Source: Diplosphaera chodatii (Eukaryota; Chlorophyta; Trebouxiophyceae; Prasiolales; Stichococcaceae). Taken from it: a stretch of DNA of 64,000 nt. The DNA lies in NCBI GenBank assembly GCA_032358165.1, contig JAALGY010000032.1, forward strand, positions 3,410,001 to 3,474,000, written 5' to 3'. The notes below the pieces were generated by a model that had not been told where the DNA came from, did not search any database, and saw only the letters and a list, made by a program, of their open reading frames with translations. This document shows positions 42,384-54,039 of the stretch, one piece after another (the stretch's first letter is position 1; the number at the start of each line of letters is the position of its first letter). The position numbers were made by a program, and so were the translations under genes.

Positions 42384-45300
42384 CTGCAAGCCAGCACACC
42401 AGGCGCCAATCAGACCCAGTCAAGTGAGTTCATTGCAGCTGTATGGAAGGTGGGCAGCAAGGTAAACGACAAGCGACATACTTGAGGGCCCCTAAAGGTG
42501 TGCACACCTTCTCCTGCTGCTGCTGCTGCTTCTGCAGCGAGCCGTGGGCCTGCAGCTGCGACTGCGCCAGCTTGGCCGCCTGCTCCGCAGACTGCAGCAG
42601 CGCCGTGACCTCGGGCAGCAGGTGGCTCGGGTACCGCACGCCTGCAGAGGCGGTTCCGGCGCACATCCAGGTCAGGGGCCACACATCAAGCATCGAGCAT
42701 GCAAGCATGGTGCAGCCGCTGCCCGAAGTGTGACCACATTGGTGGCCTCAAATTGAACACGTGGTCAGGCAGGGACTATTCGTGTGTGCCTTCCATCTGA
42801 AAGACATACCGACGAGGCTGTTGCCGGGGCCCAGGTCCACGCGGAGGACGCGCATGGTGCGGTCGCTGCGGGACAGCTGGTGCTCGTGGCGGGACAGGAT
42901 TCGCTCCAGGGCGCCCCAGATGCGCACCACGCTGCCGCTCAGCACCGCCACCTCCGTGATGCGCCGCCCCGTCTGCGAGCAGGCAGGCACACTGCAGGTC
43001 GCCGCAGCGCTCGGGACAGGTGGCAGCACTTATGCAGCAGCAACAAGTGGCACCTTGGCTGAAGACAGGTGGATCTGCTCCACAGCACAAGAAACCCACC
43101 TGGCAGGCGTCGCCGACGCTGCAGTTGTCGCCGTGCATGCAGGCGACGGCGGACACCTCGTGCACGTGCTTCCAGCCCTTCTCCACTTCCTCCGGCGACA
43201 CCCGCTGGTACTTTGTCTCCAGCTCATCACGCTGTGCAGCACAGGCCACACAGTGTGTACTTTGCTACAAGACGCATGACATGGGCTCCAATGACGTGTG
43301 TGCTGGATGCTTGATGACAAAACCAGCAGACGACTGTCCCAGCACATACCTCCATGTCGAAGAAGCTGGAGCCAGTGTTGGGCCGGCAGATGGCGAAGGT
43401 GTGCCGGTTGTTGGGATTCTGCAGCACGGCCAGATCCCATCGTCGATGAGGTGGCCAGCGCAATGCGGCACGGTGGGTACCTGCCTGCTGCAGGGAGTCT
43501 GATGCAAACACATGCAAGCCGCTTCTGAAGCTGCTTTGGCCAGTAAATCATGGCAGCCGTGTACCTGCAGTGCAAGTAGGTACATGGTCTGCCCAAAGAT
43601 GGGACGTCTGCTGCGGCGGAAGCCGCTACTGTCGCCCTGCCGGCTGTCATGCTTCAGCCTCTGCACGGCCACCTGCATGCAGGTGCTCCTGCCTGTAAGC
43701 TCAGCAGAAACCAGCAGCTTGAAAGCATATATGAAGCTCATGAAGTCCGTGTTAGACATACAGCGGCATCACCGGCATTGCTCACCTCGTACGACATGCC
43801 ACGGTCGACCTGCAGGATGTTGCGCAGCGTCTGCAGGCCGCTGCTGTGGTCCGTCCACACCACATCGGGTTCCTACACGCCACGCCACAGCAGTACCATC
43901 TGCATTTGTCCTTGCATTGCAACGAAGCATCGTTCGATGCCCGTCAGGTGCGTCAGGGTACCCTGCAGGGCTGTCAGGCGTCGCGGGAAACAAGTGCTGC
44001 GTGTACAGGCAGGGGCTCGGCAGGCAAACTCTAAACCCCAAACCCAGGCGCACCTGCTTGAGCTTGGGCACGCCGGCCAGCTCGGACATGCCCTCGAAGT
44101 AGCGGCCCTCCGCCTTTGCGGCCCGGATCTCCGCCGCGAGCGTCGCGGCGAAGTAGTTGAACAGCAGGTTCTGCCGTGCGCATGGCAGGGACAGCAGCCG
44201 GTTCAGGAAGCGCCTGCGACGTCCGGTTCATCCATTACCAGGTGGAGCCCGCTCACTCATAGCGGGGCACATGCAGAATGATGGGCTTCATGTTGACTTT
44301 CATAAGGGCACTCGCAACATTTGGCATGCTGGCGAGATATCCGGATCCATTGCATGCACGATCTCAGGCTCACAGAGGCGAACAGACCTGACGTCGCCAA
44401 GGTCCTTCGTGCCAGAGGCTGTGGCGGTGCCGGCGGGCGCATCGGCCTCCACGATGGTGTCGCGGCCCTGGCCGCTGAGCCCGATGCCCATCAGGTCGCA
44501 GCAGTCCCGCAGGTCGCCGTGCAGCTGCTCCACCTGCACAGCAGCACATTGCATGACCTCAGCATTCGCTCTCAGCGGAAAGCTCAGCAGATAGGACCGA
44601 AATCAGCTTGAGGCCATGCAGACAGCGCCTGACCTGCTCTGGGGTGACACGATCAGCAGCTGCTGCTGCAATCAGGTCGGCCTCCTCACTGTCCTGCACC
44701 ACCTCCGCCATGGTCACCCCGGGCGGCAGCTGCGGCAGCCCCAGCGTGATGGAGTCGTACATGCGCCTGGGCACATGCACAGACTCAGCTCGGGGCCGAA
44801 CAAAGCAGTCATTGCAGCTGGTCCGGAGAGACCTATCATGTGTCAATTTAATTAAGCTTTTAAATATAAATATAGAACGCGCAGCGCCGGCGGCTGGTGC
44901 AGCAGCAGGCGTACCGGAGGGACTTGCGCCCCAGGGGGCTGTCGAAGTTGGCCTCGGACAGGTCGATGCCGGAGGCCGCCCGCCGGTCGCCGCGCGTCAG
45001 AGCCCCGAGCGACTGCACAGCAGAACATCAACTGTTGAGCCGTGGAGGGCACGCCAACGAGGGCAACGACTGCAACACCCTGTTTCTGGCTTGGCTCTAG
45101 GGGTCGCACCTGCAGGCGGCGGGCGACGGCTGCTGCAAATCGCTTCTCGCCACCCAGGTTCGTGCTCACCAGCTTGTAGACCGGCCCACAGACCTGTACA
45201 GAATGAAGGGACTGCATCGCCGACGTGCCGTGCCTGAGCTTGATAACACACTACGCTACCGCAGGCATCAAACCACAGGGCCTCCACGCAGTCGTACACC

Positions 45301-48300
45301 CACACCATGCACCTGGTTGGAGCGGTGGGAGCGGCCCAGCTGCTGGATGGCCTTGTCCGCACTCCATGGCAGCTCAATGGTCAGGTGGACCCGCCGCTTC
45401 TGGTTTGCACACTAGAAACACGAACATACTTCGTTTCAGTGTCACTCCATCAGTAAGAGTGCCTGCTCATAAGCGCACGCAGGGGTCATGCTCATCCAAG
45501 GGGCGTGGATGCGCACACTGGAGTCCCGCGTGTTGTCCAAAACTGCAGCACCTGCTTTGATGCATGCAGGGAGATGCCGGTAGAGGCGGCGTCAGACACG
45601 ATGGCGATGAGCTTCTTGCCCTTCATGAACGCCTCCGTTTCCCGTACATTGAGCGAGTCCAGTTCAGCGCTGTCTGGCTTGGCCCGAAGTTGATACATGC
45701 CCCTGCGCACAGTGTTATCAGCACAGTGGCGGATCTGCTGCCCATACGACCATGAGCTTTCTCAGCTGGGTCAAACTCGTCACTTGCCTATTGCTTGCAC
45801 ATGCCAGTCGTTGGACACTGACATACATCATCACCATGCTGCAAGGTGATAGATTGTCACCTGCCACTGGCGTCAGAGACGATGCGGCCTTTGCGGCCTG
45901 TCATTTCCGCAACAGCGTGCTGACCGCCGAGCTCCTGAATTAGCTGCAGAAGCACGCCAAGACCAGTTTGCAAGAGGTGCTGTAATCGCCCCTCGGTGCA
46001 GTCAGAGTGGAGGGTCACACTTGGAGGCCCGCAGATACTCTTGGCAAGAGAGCTAGTTCTACCTGGTCCAGAAAGTTGGGCGGCAGTGCAATCTCCTCGC
46101 GATACCGCTTCAGCAATGTGTCACGCATTGCGATGCACTGCCGCTCCTCAACGTCTGGTCCTGTGGGCTTCGGGGGCGCTGCAGGATCTGTACACAAACA
46201 GTAGTCTGAGCAGCTGACTTTTGTAAACTGACGCCAGCAGAGCATATGATTGGACAGCATCAGACCTGGAAGGTCCACAGCATCCCTCTTCACTGGGAAC
46301 TGGCCCTTCACAAACTGCACCAGCATCTGCTGTGTAACGGACACGAAGCCACAATGTGCCCCAGGCTGCAGGTCCAGCGCCTGGGCAGACAACAGGAATG
46401 GTGAGAGGCCGGGGTGTTGTACATGCTGCGGCGAGGCCTCCCTTCAAGATGACTGGCTCTCAGCGGCAGTTTCCCAGCAAGTAACGTGCAGCATCAGAAT
46501 GCCATGCAGACGACCCCATCTGCAAAGTGGCAGCACCTGTGCAGCGGCTTCGCCAGTTGCCTGCAGGCCAATGACCACGCATTGACCTCCCGCAAGGGCT
46601 GCCTTTGCTTCCTGCACAACTATGGGGATCTGCGCACAACAAGAGTGGAGTCGTGGAAGGATGGCCAAGCTTTGACGGAAGCAAGAAAGGTTTAGGTCTG
46701 CACCATCTGTCTGGTGCTCATTAATGACAGCATCTGCTGACCAACACAAGTGTGTCACCTTTAAGCTCACACAAAGCAGCTTGAAGAATCGCTGCTGTGT
46801 TGCCCAGAAGGTCTTCCACACATCACGGCTGGAGGACTGCAGGAGTACCAGCGCCTGCAATGCCGAATTGGTGGTGTGATTGACTGATCCTTTTCGAATG
46901 CAACTGACGTATGACAATCCGCTGATGTGAGTCACATCACGACCCACCTGCTGGACTGCCACTCTGAGGATGCGCCACTCCTCGACCGCCGTGTCATAGA
47001 GTGCGCGCTGTTCGTGCGTTAGGTCGCAGGGCAGCTCCATGAACTCTGCCTCCCTGCCAAATGGTGCTCGGACGCCTCAGTGCGACGGACAGGCAGACTG
47101 TCATTCGACCACTGACGAATGTGTTGGTGTTTACCATCACTGCATGCTGCTTGCAGTGCGCACCTGAAAGACAGCCCTCTGGCAACATAGAACCCCTCCA
47201 GCTTCATCTCCATCGCCTGGAAAGAAATTGCTCCCTTACTTACTGGATGCAACGTGCTGACCAGGATTTGCAAGCAGTGTTCAGCCCTGCAGTGACGCAC
47301 CAGCATCTCAAGGAAGCTGACACCACGCTTCTTCATGCTGTCCAGAAACGCTTCAAAATCGTCGAAGGCACTTCCAGCGCCCCACAACCCCAGGCGACTC
47401 ATGTATGCCATGTTGCCCACCTCGCCTGCAGGAAGACGAAGTGTTGCTCAGCATGAGCTGCCAGCAATATGATTGCTGTGCTGCCTGAACATGCTGCCAT
47501 TGCAGCAGACCCGCCCCACGAGTCTGAGCGGATCTAGCACCAGTCTGGCAGCAACATCAGGCCGAGGGACTCACTGACGCCAGTAGCGGAGCAGTACACA
47601 ATGCGAGCTCTGGGCAGTTGCTCCTGCAGTGCCAGCACCGTGGCTGACACTTTGGTGCTCTTACCCTCAGCACCTGGGACGAAATTCTTGGCCTGTGCAC
47701 AGATGATGACACTCATGAGTGGCGTGACGACACTCGCACTTTAACTGTGGCTGCACACTTCGATTTCTACGGCAATGGCAACTGGTTATCACACCTTGTG
47801 AGCCTCGTCAAAGACGATGGGGCCATCGAAGTCTGGGCCACCAACCCATTCGATGACCTGCTCCAGGCGGGTCTTGCCCTTGCCCGGGCTGATCAGCGTG
47901 TGATATGTCCTGCAGATGACAGCGGTGTACTCAGGTGTCAGGATCCTGTAGCAGAGCGCCTGTACCTGCGAGTACAATGCACATCCTCTGGATTGAACAT
48001 TCACACCGGACACGTTCCCTGCAGCTCACATGAACAGCACGCCTTCCTGCAAGTCCTTCGAGAGGCCCACGACTCTCGTTCCCTTGTCAAGCGTTTGCAC
48101 CTGCAGTGATGTATGTCCAAGGTCATGCGTCGCATTGGGCACAGTGTCCAGCAGAGGCGGCTGCACAATACACCGGGTCCACCGGCAGCGTACATTGTTG
48201 ATGATGCTGATGCCGGCGCAGCCCAGGTCGTGCAGGTCCCGCTCTGCATCATGATGCAGGTCCGAGCCTGCAACCCGCCAGTTGTGCTTCAGTTGATCGG

Positions 48301-49293
48301 ATGAAAGCAGCAACTGGCAGGCGGAATTGCAGGTTCACCATGCTGCTGCTCACTGGTGGACAGCCACACTGCACGGCGCCGGCCGCGCGCAAAGTTGTCC
48401 AGGATAATGCCCGCAATCTGGCGGCCCTTGCCCACGCCCGCGCCATCACCAATAAAGAACCCCGCGCCTGCATCACCAATCCGCATGCAGGTAAAGCAGA
48501 CTGGGACAGAACACATATGAGCACTGCAAGCCCATCATGCCACATACACCACAGCTGCAGGACAAGGAGACCATAGGCGGCCCACAGGACTCACGCTGCC
48601 CGCTGGGCAACCACTGCAGGTGCTTCATGCTGGCGTACATGACGCCCTCCAGCTGCAGCTGGCTCAGCAGGCCACGGTTCACGATGTCATCACCAATGCT
48701 GTCCCAAAGCGGGTAGTCCGCCGCCGGAAGCAGACATGCGCTGCAGAGCCGATAGAACAGTGTCTAGTAGGGTAACGCCCTCCATCTGCACCGAGGACGT
48801 GTCATGGAAAAATTGCAACATTTTGCCATTCGACATGCATGCATGCAGCTGACAACGGTCTGTACCTCAGGCCACTGGCTTCGGCGATGTCGCCGGGGTG
48901 CTCGATGCCGCGTCGGACAGAGCGGCACTGATAGGTGGCAAACACGTCCTTGCTGAGGCTCTCTGAGAAGGACTCATCCCCTCCGACCCCACGCTCATCC
49001 TGCAACAACACCATGACGCGTGGTGACGCCAACAGGAGCAGCGTAATTATGCGATGGCACCGCTATGCCACACATGCCGAAGTGCCAACGTTGCAATCTT
49101 GATCCCACAGCTTGCGTCCTTTGGCGTCAGGGTATGCAAGGCAAGACGGAAGTCCCACCTCCGTGGGTGGCGCCTGTGCTGGAGCTTGTGTTGGCGCCTG
49201 GTCTGGAGCCCTTGGTGCCGGAGGCCGCTCACTCCAGACAACCTCAGGCGTGGCGCTGGCCTGCCTGATGTATGATGGCCCCGCATAATCCAT
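41149..49293 (-). CDS. SBNO: Strawberry notch (SBNO/FORGETTER1-type) helicase with C-terminal UBA tail
   Basis: An SF2-type helicase co-regulator; plant FORGETTER1 works with chromatin remodellers in heat-stress memory. The start [20 protein letters not shown] (ATG 49293) has an in-frame stop 21 nt upstream. Next come [40 protein letters not shown], Walker [10 protein letters not shown] (48424-48450), DEAHKAKN (47795-47809), [76 protein letters not shown] and motif [10 protein letters not shown] (45313-45336). The SBNO C-domain follows: [60 protein letters not shown] and [20 protein letters not shown]. No PHD finger is visible between the helicase lobes, unlike FORGETTER1, and the N-terminus is short. 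After a QKQQQQQ run the frame continues through four phase-matched exons with PIP-like, SIM and UBA motifs to the stop at 41149. Confidence 0.88.
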
Positions 49294-49907
49294 GCTGTCA
49301 TATATCGGGGCCTAGCCTGGTGGTCCAGCCGCGGGGGCACCTCATTGAAACATGGCCAAATGCTGCTACTGGCTCAGGACGTCAAAGGAATGCTACAATC
49401 CTCGTTACACTCAGGGCTTCAAAGTCTGATTGCATGCATTGGGTGTTGCTGCGCCTTGCACTCACCACTCTGATGCATGTGTGAACATGATGCTGTCAAG
49501 TTTATGCCACTGCTGGCAGCACTAGCACCCTGGTCTGCGGTGGCAAACACCACGAGAATTCCAGTTCATATGCCAGCAAATGTGTGATGACGTACATCAC
49601 CTTGGCGATGTGCCTGCCAGAGCAGCGTGCTGTGCATGCTATGCACTGCAGTTTGGATCGTGTCACATCGATGCGTTCGCGTATATGGACATCGTGCATT
49701 CTTGCGTCAGTCTGCTCCTCTGCTGTGTCAGGCATGCATGGGCATCGGATCATGCAACGTGTTTGCCGTTTCAAGACAGTTGTGCATGGAACCGAGGACC
49801 TTCACAGGCAGGAAGCACTGGTGCAACACCCGGACCGCGCCATGAACCGGCAATCACGCATGCATGATGCCTCCTGCTATGCGACTAAGGCCTGCGGTCC
49901 GCGCTCG
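49294..49907. promoter_or_regulatory. Intergenic region: SBNO promoter and F-box/LRR 3' UTR
   Basis: 614 bp between tandem minus-strand genes. It should contain the 3' UTR of the F-box gene and the SBNO promoter. The complement of TTACA at 49404-49408 gives a TGTAA about 500 nt after the F-box stop, a weak poly(A) candidate. A TGATGA-like string near 49583 is not followed by a fitting D box, so no snoRNA is called. Confidence 0.4.
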
Positions 49908-52900
49908 TTATCCATCGCGACGTGTCAACAACGCCAGCAGATTGGGCTCCTGGTGGTTGAACTCCACTGCACGCTCAGTGGCACAGCGCCCGTCATCTTC
50001 CACCGGCAGCGCGGCCAGCAGCTCTGCAACGCCCTGCAGTCGGGCACATGACGAGGCATCAAGCTTGCACCACAAACTGCACTGTTCTGCCTCGTCGCGT
50101 GGGCTGGTAAAGCCACTGCCCAGCAGAATATCCAGGACTGTGCAGTACGATGCCAACATACCTGGCGTGTGACCAAACCATTGCCGGCGCCTGCCACTGT
50201 CACATGGTGCAAGCGCTTTGGGCAGTGCGCCGCCAGCACCTACATGCATGAAACACGGGCATGATGAGCAGCCAGACAGGCAGCAACCCTGGCATGTCAT
50301 GGCACTGCAGTGGGCGTCCATTGGACCCGACAACAATGAACACCAACCCGGGGTGGAACCAGGATGGCAACTGCCGTGCTCACCTCGAGTCCGGCATCTG
50401 TGAGCGAGGGGCAGACGCTGGCGTTGAGCACGCGCAGCTCCTGGAGGCCCTGCAAAGACGCCAGCGTGGCCTCGCCCACGCCACGGCACAGCGACAGGTC
50501 CAGCTCTGTCAGGCCCGACAGCGCCGTCAGGCTGCCCAGCTGCTCACACCGCAGGCCCTGCGCGTGCAGCGAGGACATGTCAGGTAGATTGCATCAGACA
50601 CTGTTGTTATGACTGTGCAACATCTGAAGTTATCACGAGCATGGAGCTGGACAGACGCAACTGGCTTGGCAGTGCAGGGAGTCGGGAGTTGGAAGTCGGT
50701 GCACGGTCACCTGGCAGTTGGACAGCGACAGGAAGGAGAGGGTCGGGAGCGCAGCCGCCAGCGCAGGCAGCGCATCGTCAGTGATGTCGCAGCCGCCGAG
50801 GTTGAGGCGCGACAGCGCGGTGCAGGCGGCGAGCGTCGCGACCGACTCGTCGCACACGCGTGGGCTGAGCGACAGCTCCAGCTGCTGGATGCCCGAGAAT
50901 GCCGCCACGCCGCGGCCGCTGACCTGCAACAAGGTGATGCATGCCGCTCATGCTTCGTCAGCGGGTGATTCCCCCAGCGGGCAGCCAGGTTGGCAGCTTG
51001 CGTGAAGCCGCAATGTCGTATTCAAATCATCCAGTGGTGTAACCTGGCTGCGACTGGCCATCTTTTGTATCCCGAGCAGTCAGGCGCGGCAGGCGGGAGG
51101 CTCTTGGTGTTTGTGCTGCAGCCTTGTTGCCCGGCTGAATGTAATCTGGTGTACCTGGTCACACTGGCGCAGCGTGAGGCAGCGCAGGCGCGACAGCCCG
51201 GCACCCAGCGCAGCCACACCGGCCTCACTTAGGCCCGGCTGGTCATGCAGCACCAGCACCTGCAATCCAACTCTCACATCAGGTGCCATTTTAGAACCGT
51301 AGACGCTGTGAAGCGAGGCTGCACCGGCTGGCTCACCACCACAACTCACCATGCAAACAGAACACACTCCGGCAGCTGCAGAAAGCAGCCGAGTCTCGTC
51401 GTGGCAGGTGACAACGGTTGATGTTGGGGCCTCACCTCAAGGCCCGCAAGGGCTGCCAGCTGTGACAGTCCAGCATCTGTCAGCCCGCGTGTCTCGTGCA
51501 GCTGCACCGCCGTCAGCCGCGTCAGCTTCGACAGGGCGGCCATGCCCGTGTCCGTCACAGCATATGCACGGTCGATGGACAGGTCCTCGAGCCCCGAGCT
51601 GGCAGCAATGGCCGCCAGCGTGGCGTCTGTTACACCCTGCAACATATGGCACCAAGTAAAGCTTGCAATTGACCGTCGTTGCTGCTCAGCTCATGGTGTG
51701 CCAGAACAGCAACTGGCTGGCAGCTGTTTGGCTTTAATATGCCGTTCTATGATGTGCGCGGACATGCTTCCCAGTTTGCGTGGCCATGGCTGCAGGCAGC
51801 CAGCTGCGAAACGTACAGCGTGCACACCTGATCAAATGACATGTGGAGGTGGTGCAGGTCTGGCAGCGCCCCAAGAATTTGCGTCCAGCCCTCATCAGAG
51901 CGTGCTGCTGACAGCGTATGGTCCAGCTGGCACTGCAGCCGTGTCAGCCGAGTCAGCGCAGCCGCGGCTGCAAGACCTGCACACAATGCCACCAGGTCTT
52001 CATGCATGTAAAACTAAACATAGCCCTTGACTTGCTTGCTTGCAGCCCAGCATCATGGCACCAGGGTGGCACACTTCGAATGGCCTCTGGAGGGTCTTAC
52101 CACTGTCAGTGATCAGCTCGCACTCGCTGAGCTTCAACGATTGCAGGCGCGTCAGCTGTGCTATTGCACTCATTGCATCATCACTCAGCTTCTTGCACCT
52201 GTGAAGAGTAGATACCATCTCACACCAAGTACGTGGGATGCACACCGGTGAGCAGTAGGCAAAGGCGCCCAGTGGGGTGGGACTATGCACAGAACAACTT
52301 GCAGAGCTTGCCGTGTGATGGCGAGCGACTCCAGCCGTGTCATCTGCGCGACTGTGGCGACGCCAGCATTTGTGACGCGGTAGACGTGGCTGATGTTGAG
52401 CGCCGTGAGCTGTGGTGCCACGCTAGCTAGGGTGCCAAGCCCGCTGTCTGTGATCTGGCAGTAGGCACAAGCAGACCCTGTGAGATCGTTCAGAATGCAA
52501 AGCACACGCTGCCATGGTGAGAGATGCCAAATGGTGACGCCTGTGAAGACTGGTGCAGGTGTATGTTCTGATGTACTGGGCATATCCATAGCATAGCAAC
52601 AGGACCGTGACATTCGATGACGCTGTTTGCTGTGTGCTCAGAGCTCACCTGGTAGCAGCGTGCCAGCGACAGGCTGGAAAGCCCCGTGAGAGGCGCCAGC
52701 TCTTTTAGGCATGCGTTGGTGATGCCGCGGCAGCGCTTCAGACTCAGGTGCACCAGCCGTGGCATTGTGGCGATCATTGGCAGGTGCTCAGGCATCACAC
52801 CCCGAGCCTGCAGTGGACGATGGTGTGTTCACTGATTTTGGCTTGCAGGCTGTGTGAAACGTGCTACCCTCTGCTGCATGCCCATCCTTGCTGTGAACAG

Positions 52901-53553
52901 ATCTACTCTCGCCGCGGCACATCAGACCATCAGGCTGATGACTGTCATTATCAAGAAATGCCGGCTGAGGCCGACAGCAGGCACTCACCTTGCTCAAATC
53001 CAGCGAGAGGAGCCCGGGGAACATTGCACGCATCTTCTTAATCTTCGGCAGCTGCGGTTTTGCATGTGGAGCCGCAGCACTGGCACGGCGTAGCCAGGAC
53101 CTGTTGTGTTGCGAGCAGCACCAATAAGTGTCGAACCTTGCCGATGTCGCCTGTCCCCCCAGGTGCAAGTTGCTGTGAGCTGATCACGAAGTTGTTCAAC
53201 CACGCGGCTCACCTGGACACGAGGCGGGCATGCTTCAGGTCCGATGGCAGGAGCTGGGCGAAGATCTGCTCTGCCACGTCGGCTGGCAGACTGTCAAACG
53301 TAAGGTGCGAAGCTCCGATGCTTGCTGTTGGTGCATCCACATGCATCTCCATCTGCTGAGTGGCACCGCCGCCGCCACCTTCAGCATCACGCTGCGCATT
53401 CATCTTCACTGGCGCTGCTGCCGCCACGAGGCAAGGCTGCTGCAACGCGTGCTGACGCTCCAGGGGCTCCATGGGCAATTGCATGGGTTGCACAACACCA
53501 CACTGAAAGAACGTTGAGGCAGCCGACAGCGCAGCAGACACAAACTCGTCCAT
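49908..53553 (-). CDS. F-box / leucine-rich repeat (LRR-CC) protein
   Basis: A probable substrate adaptor of an SCF ubiquitin ligase. The start MDEFVSAALSAASTFFQCGV (ATG 53553) is followed by a Met/Gln- and Gly-rich linker (RDAEGGGGGATQQMEMHVD). The F-box is DSLPADVAEQIFAQLLPSDL then KHARLVSRSWLRRASA, with the intron inside LVSR|SW phase-consistent. About a dozen cysteine-containing LRRs follow in successive exons, for example LVHLSLKRCRGITNACLKEL, LTALNISHVYRVTNAGVATV, LQSLKLSECELITDSG, LEDLSIDRAYAVTDTGMAAL, LRCLTLRQCDQ, LSRLNLGGCDITDDALPALA and LTELDLSLCRGVGEATLASL. The exon VLAAHCPKRLHHVTVAGAGN and a last exon ending ERAVEFNHQEPNLLALLTRR finish the protein (stop 49908-49910). It resembles the FBL/GRR1-like family; the target is unknown. 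SKP1 binding is inferred from the F-box only. Confidence 0.85.
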
Positions 53554-54039
53554 GCTACTGCGCCTATGCAACTGCGCAAGGCAGCACCTCACAACAGGAT
53601 TGGATGGCTGTTTGCTGGCAACCTACTCTGTCAACGACCAAGTCCTGGCAGTGGCAGTGGTGTGGATCATGCGGAAGCTGACTGCTGTATGCCGCTGGCA
53701 AAGCTTATGTTCGCCACCCCGACACACCGCTTTCAAGCACCTATCAGGTGCAGTCAGATGAAGAGCAATGTCGATACAGGTGCCACAGCAAGCGAAGCGG
53801 ATGCAGCCGCTGGCCCTCGCCGTGTGCACTGCCTCCTCCCCTTGCTTGGTGAGCAGTTCTTGTGTTGTTTAATGCACCAGCTCGAGCAACCTGTACAGTG
53901 TACCAGTGCTTACATAGGGTCGGCAGAGCCTGAGAGCCACAGGTACCCAGTACATGAAGCCTATACCTGTGACACAACATGTGTCCAACTAGGGGGTGTC
54001 GCTTGCAGGGTACTCTGGAAAACTGCTAGGGCGCATGCC
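53554..54039. promoter_or_regulatory. Intergenic region: F-box promoter and AP-1 gamma 3' UTR
   Basis: 486 bp between tandem minus-strand genes. It holds the AP-1 gamma 3' UTR, with a TGTAA candidate, and the F-box gene promoter. I see no RNA gene or repeat. Confidence 0.45.
53910..53914 (-). terminator. Candidate poly(A) signal TGTAA for AP-1 gamma
   Basis: TTACA on the plus strand reads TGTAA on the minus strand, about 126 nt after the gamma-adaptin stop codon. TGTAA is the usual poly(A) signal in green algae. The assignment rests on position and motif only. Confidence 0.35.

Noticed and set aside
44020..44050. CTAAACCCC/AAACCC string resembling an interstitial telomere repeat
   Set aside because: Only about two imperfect units inside an SBNO intron; too short to separate from chance.
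49577..49660. GTGATGA box near 49577 as a possible snoRNA start
   Set aside because: No correctly spaced CTGA box or terminal stem was found downstream.
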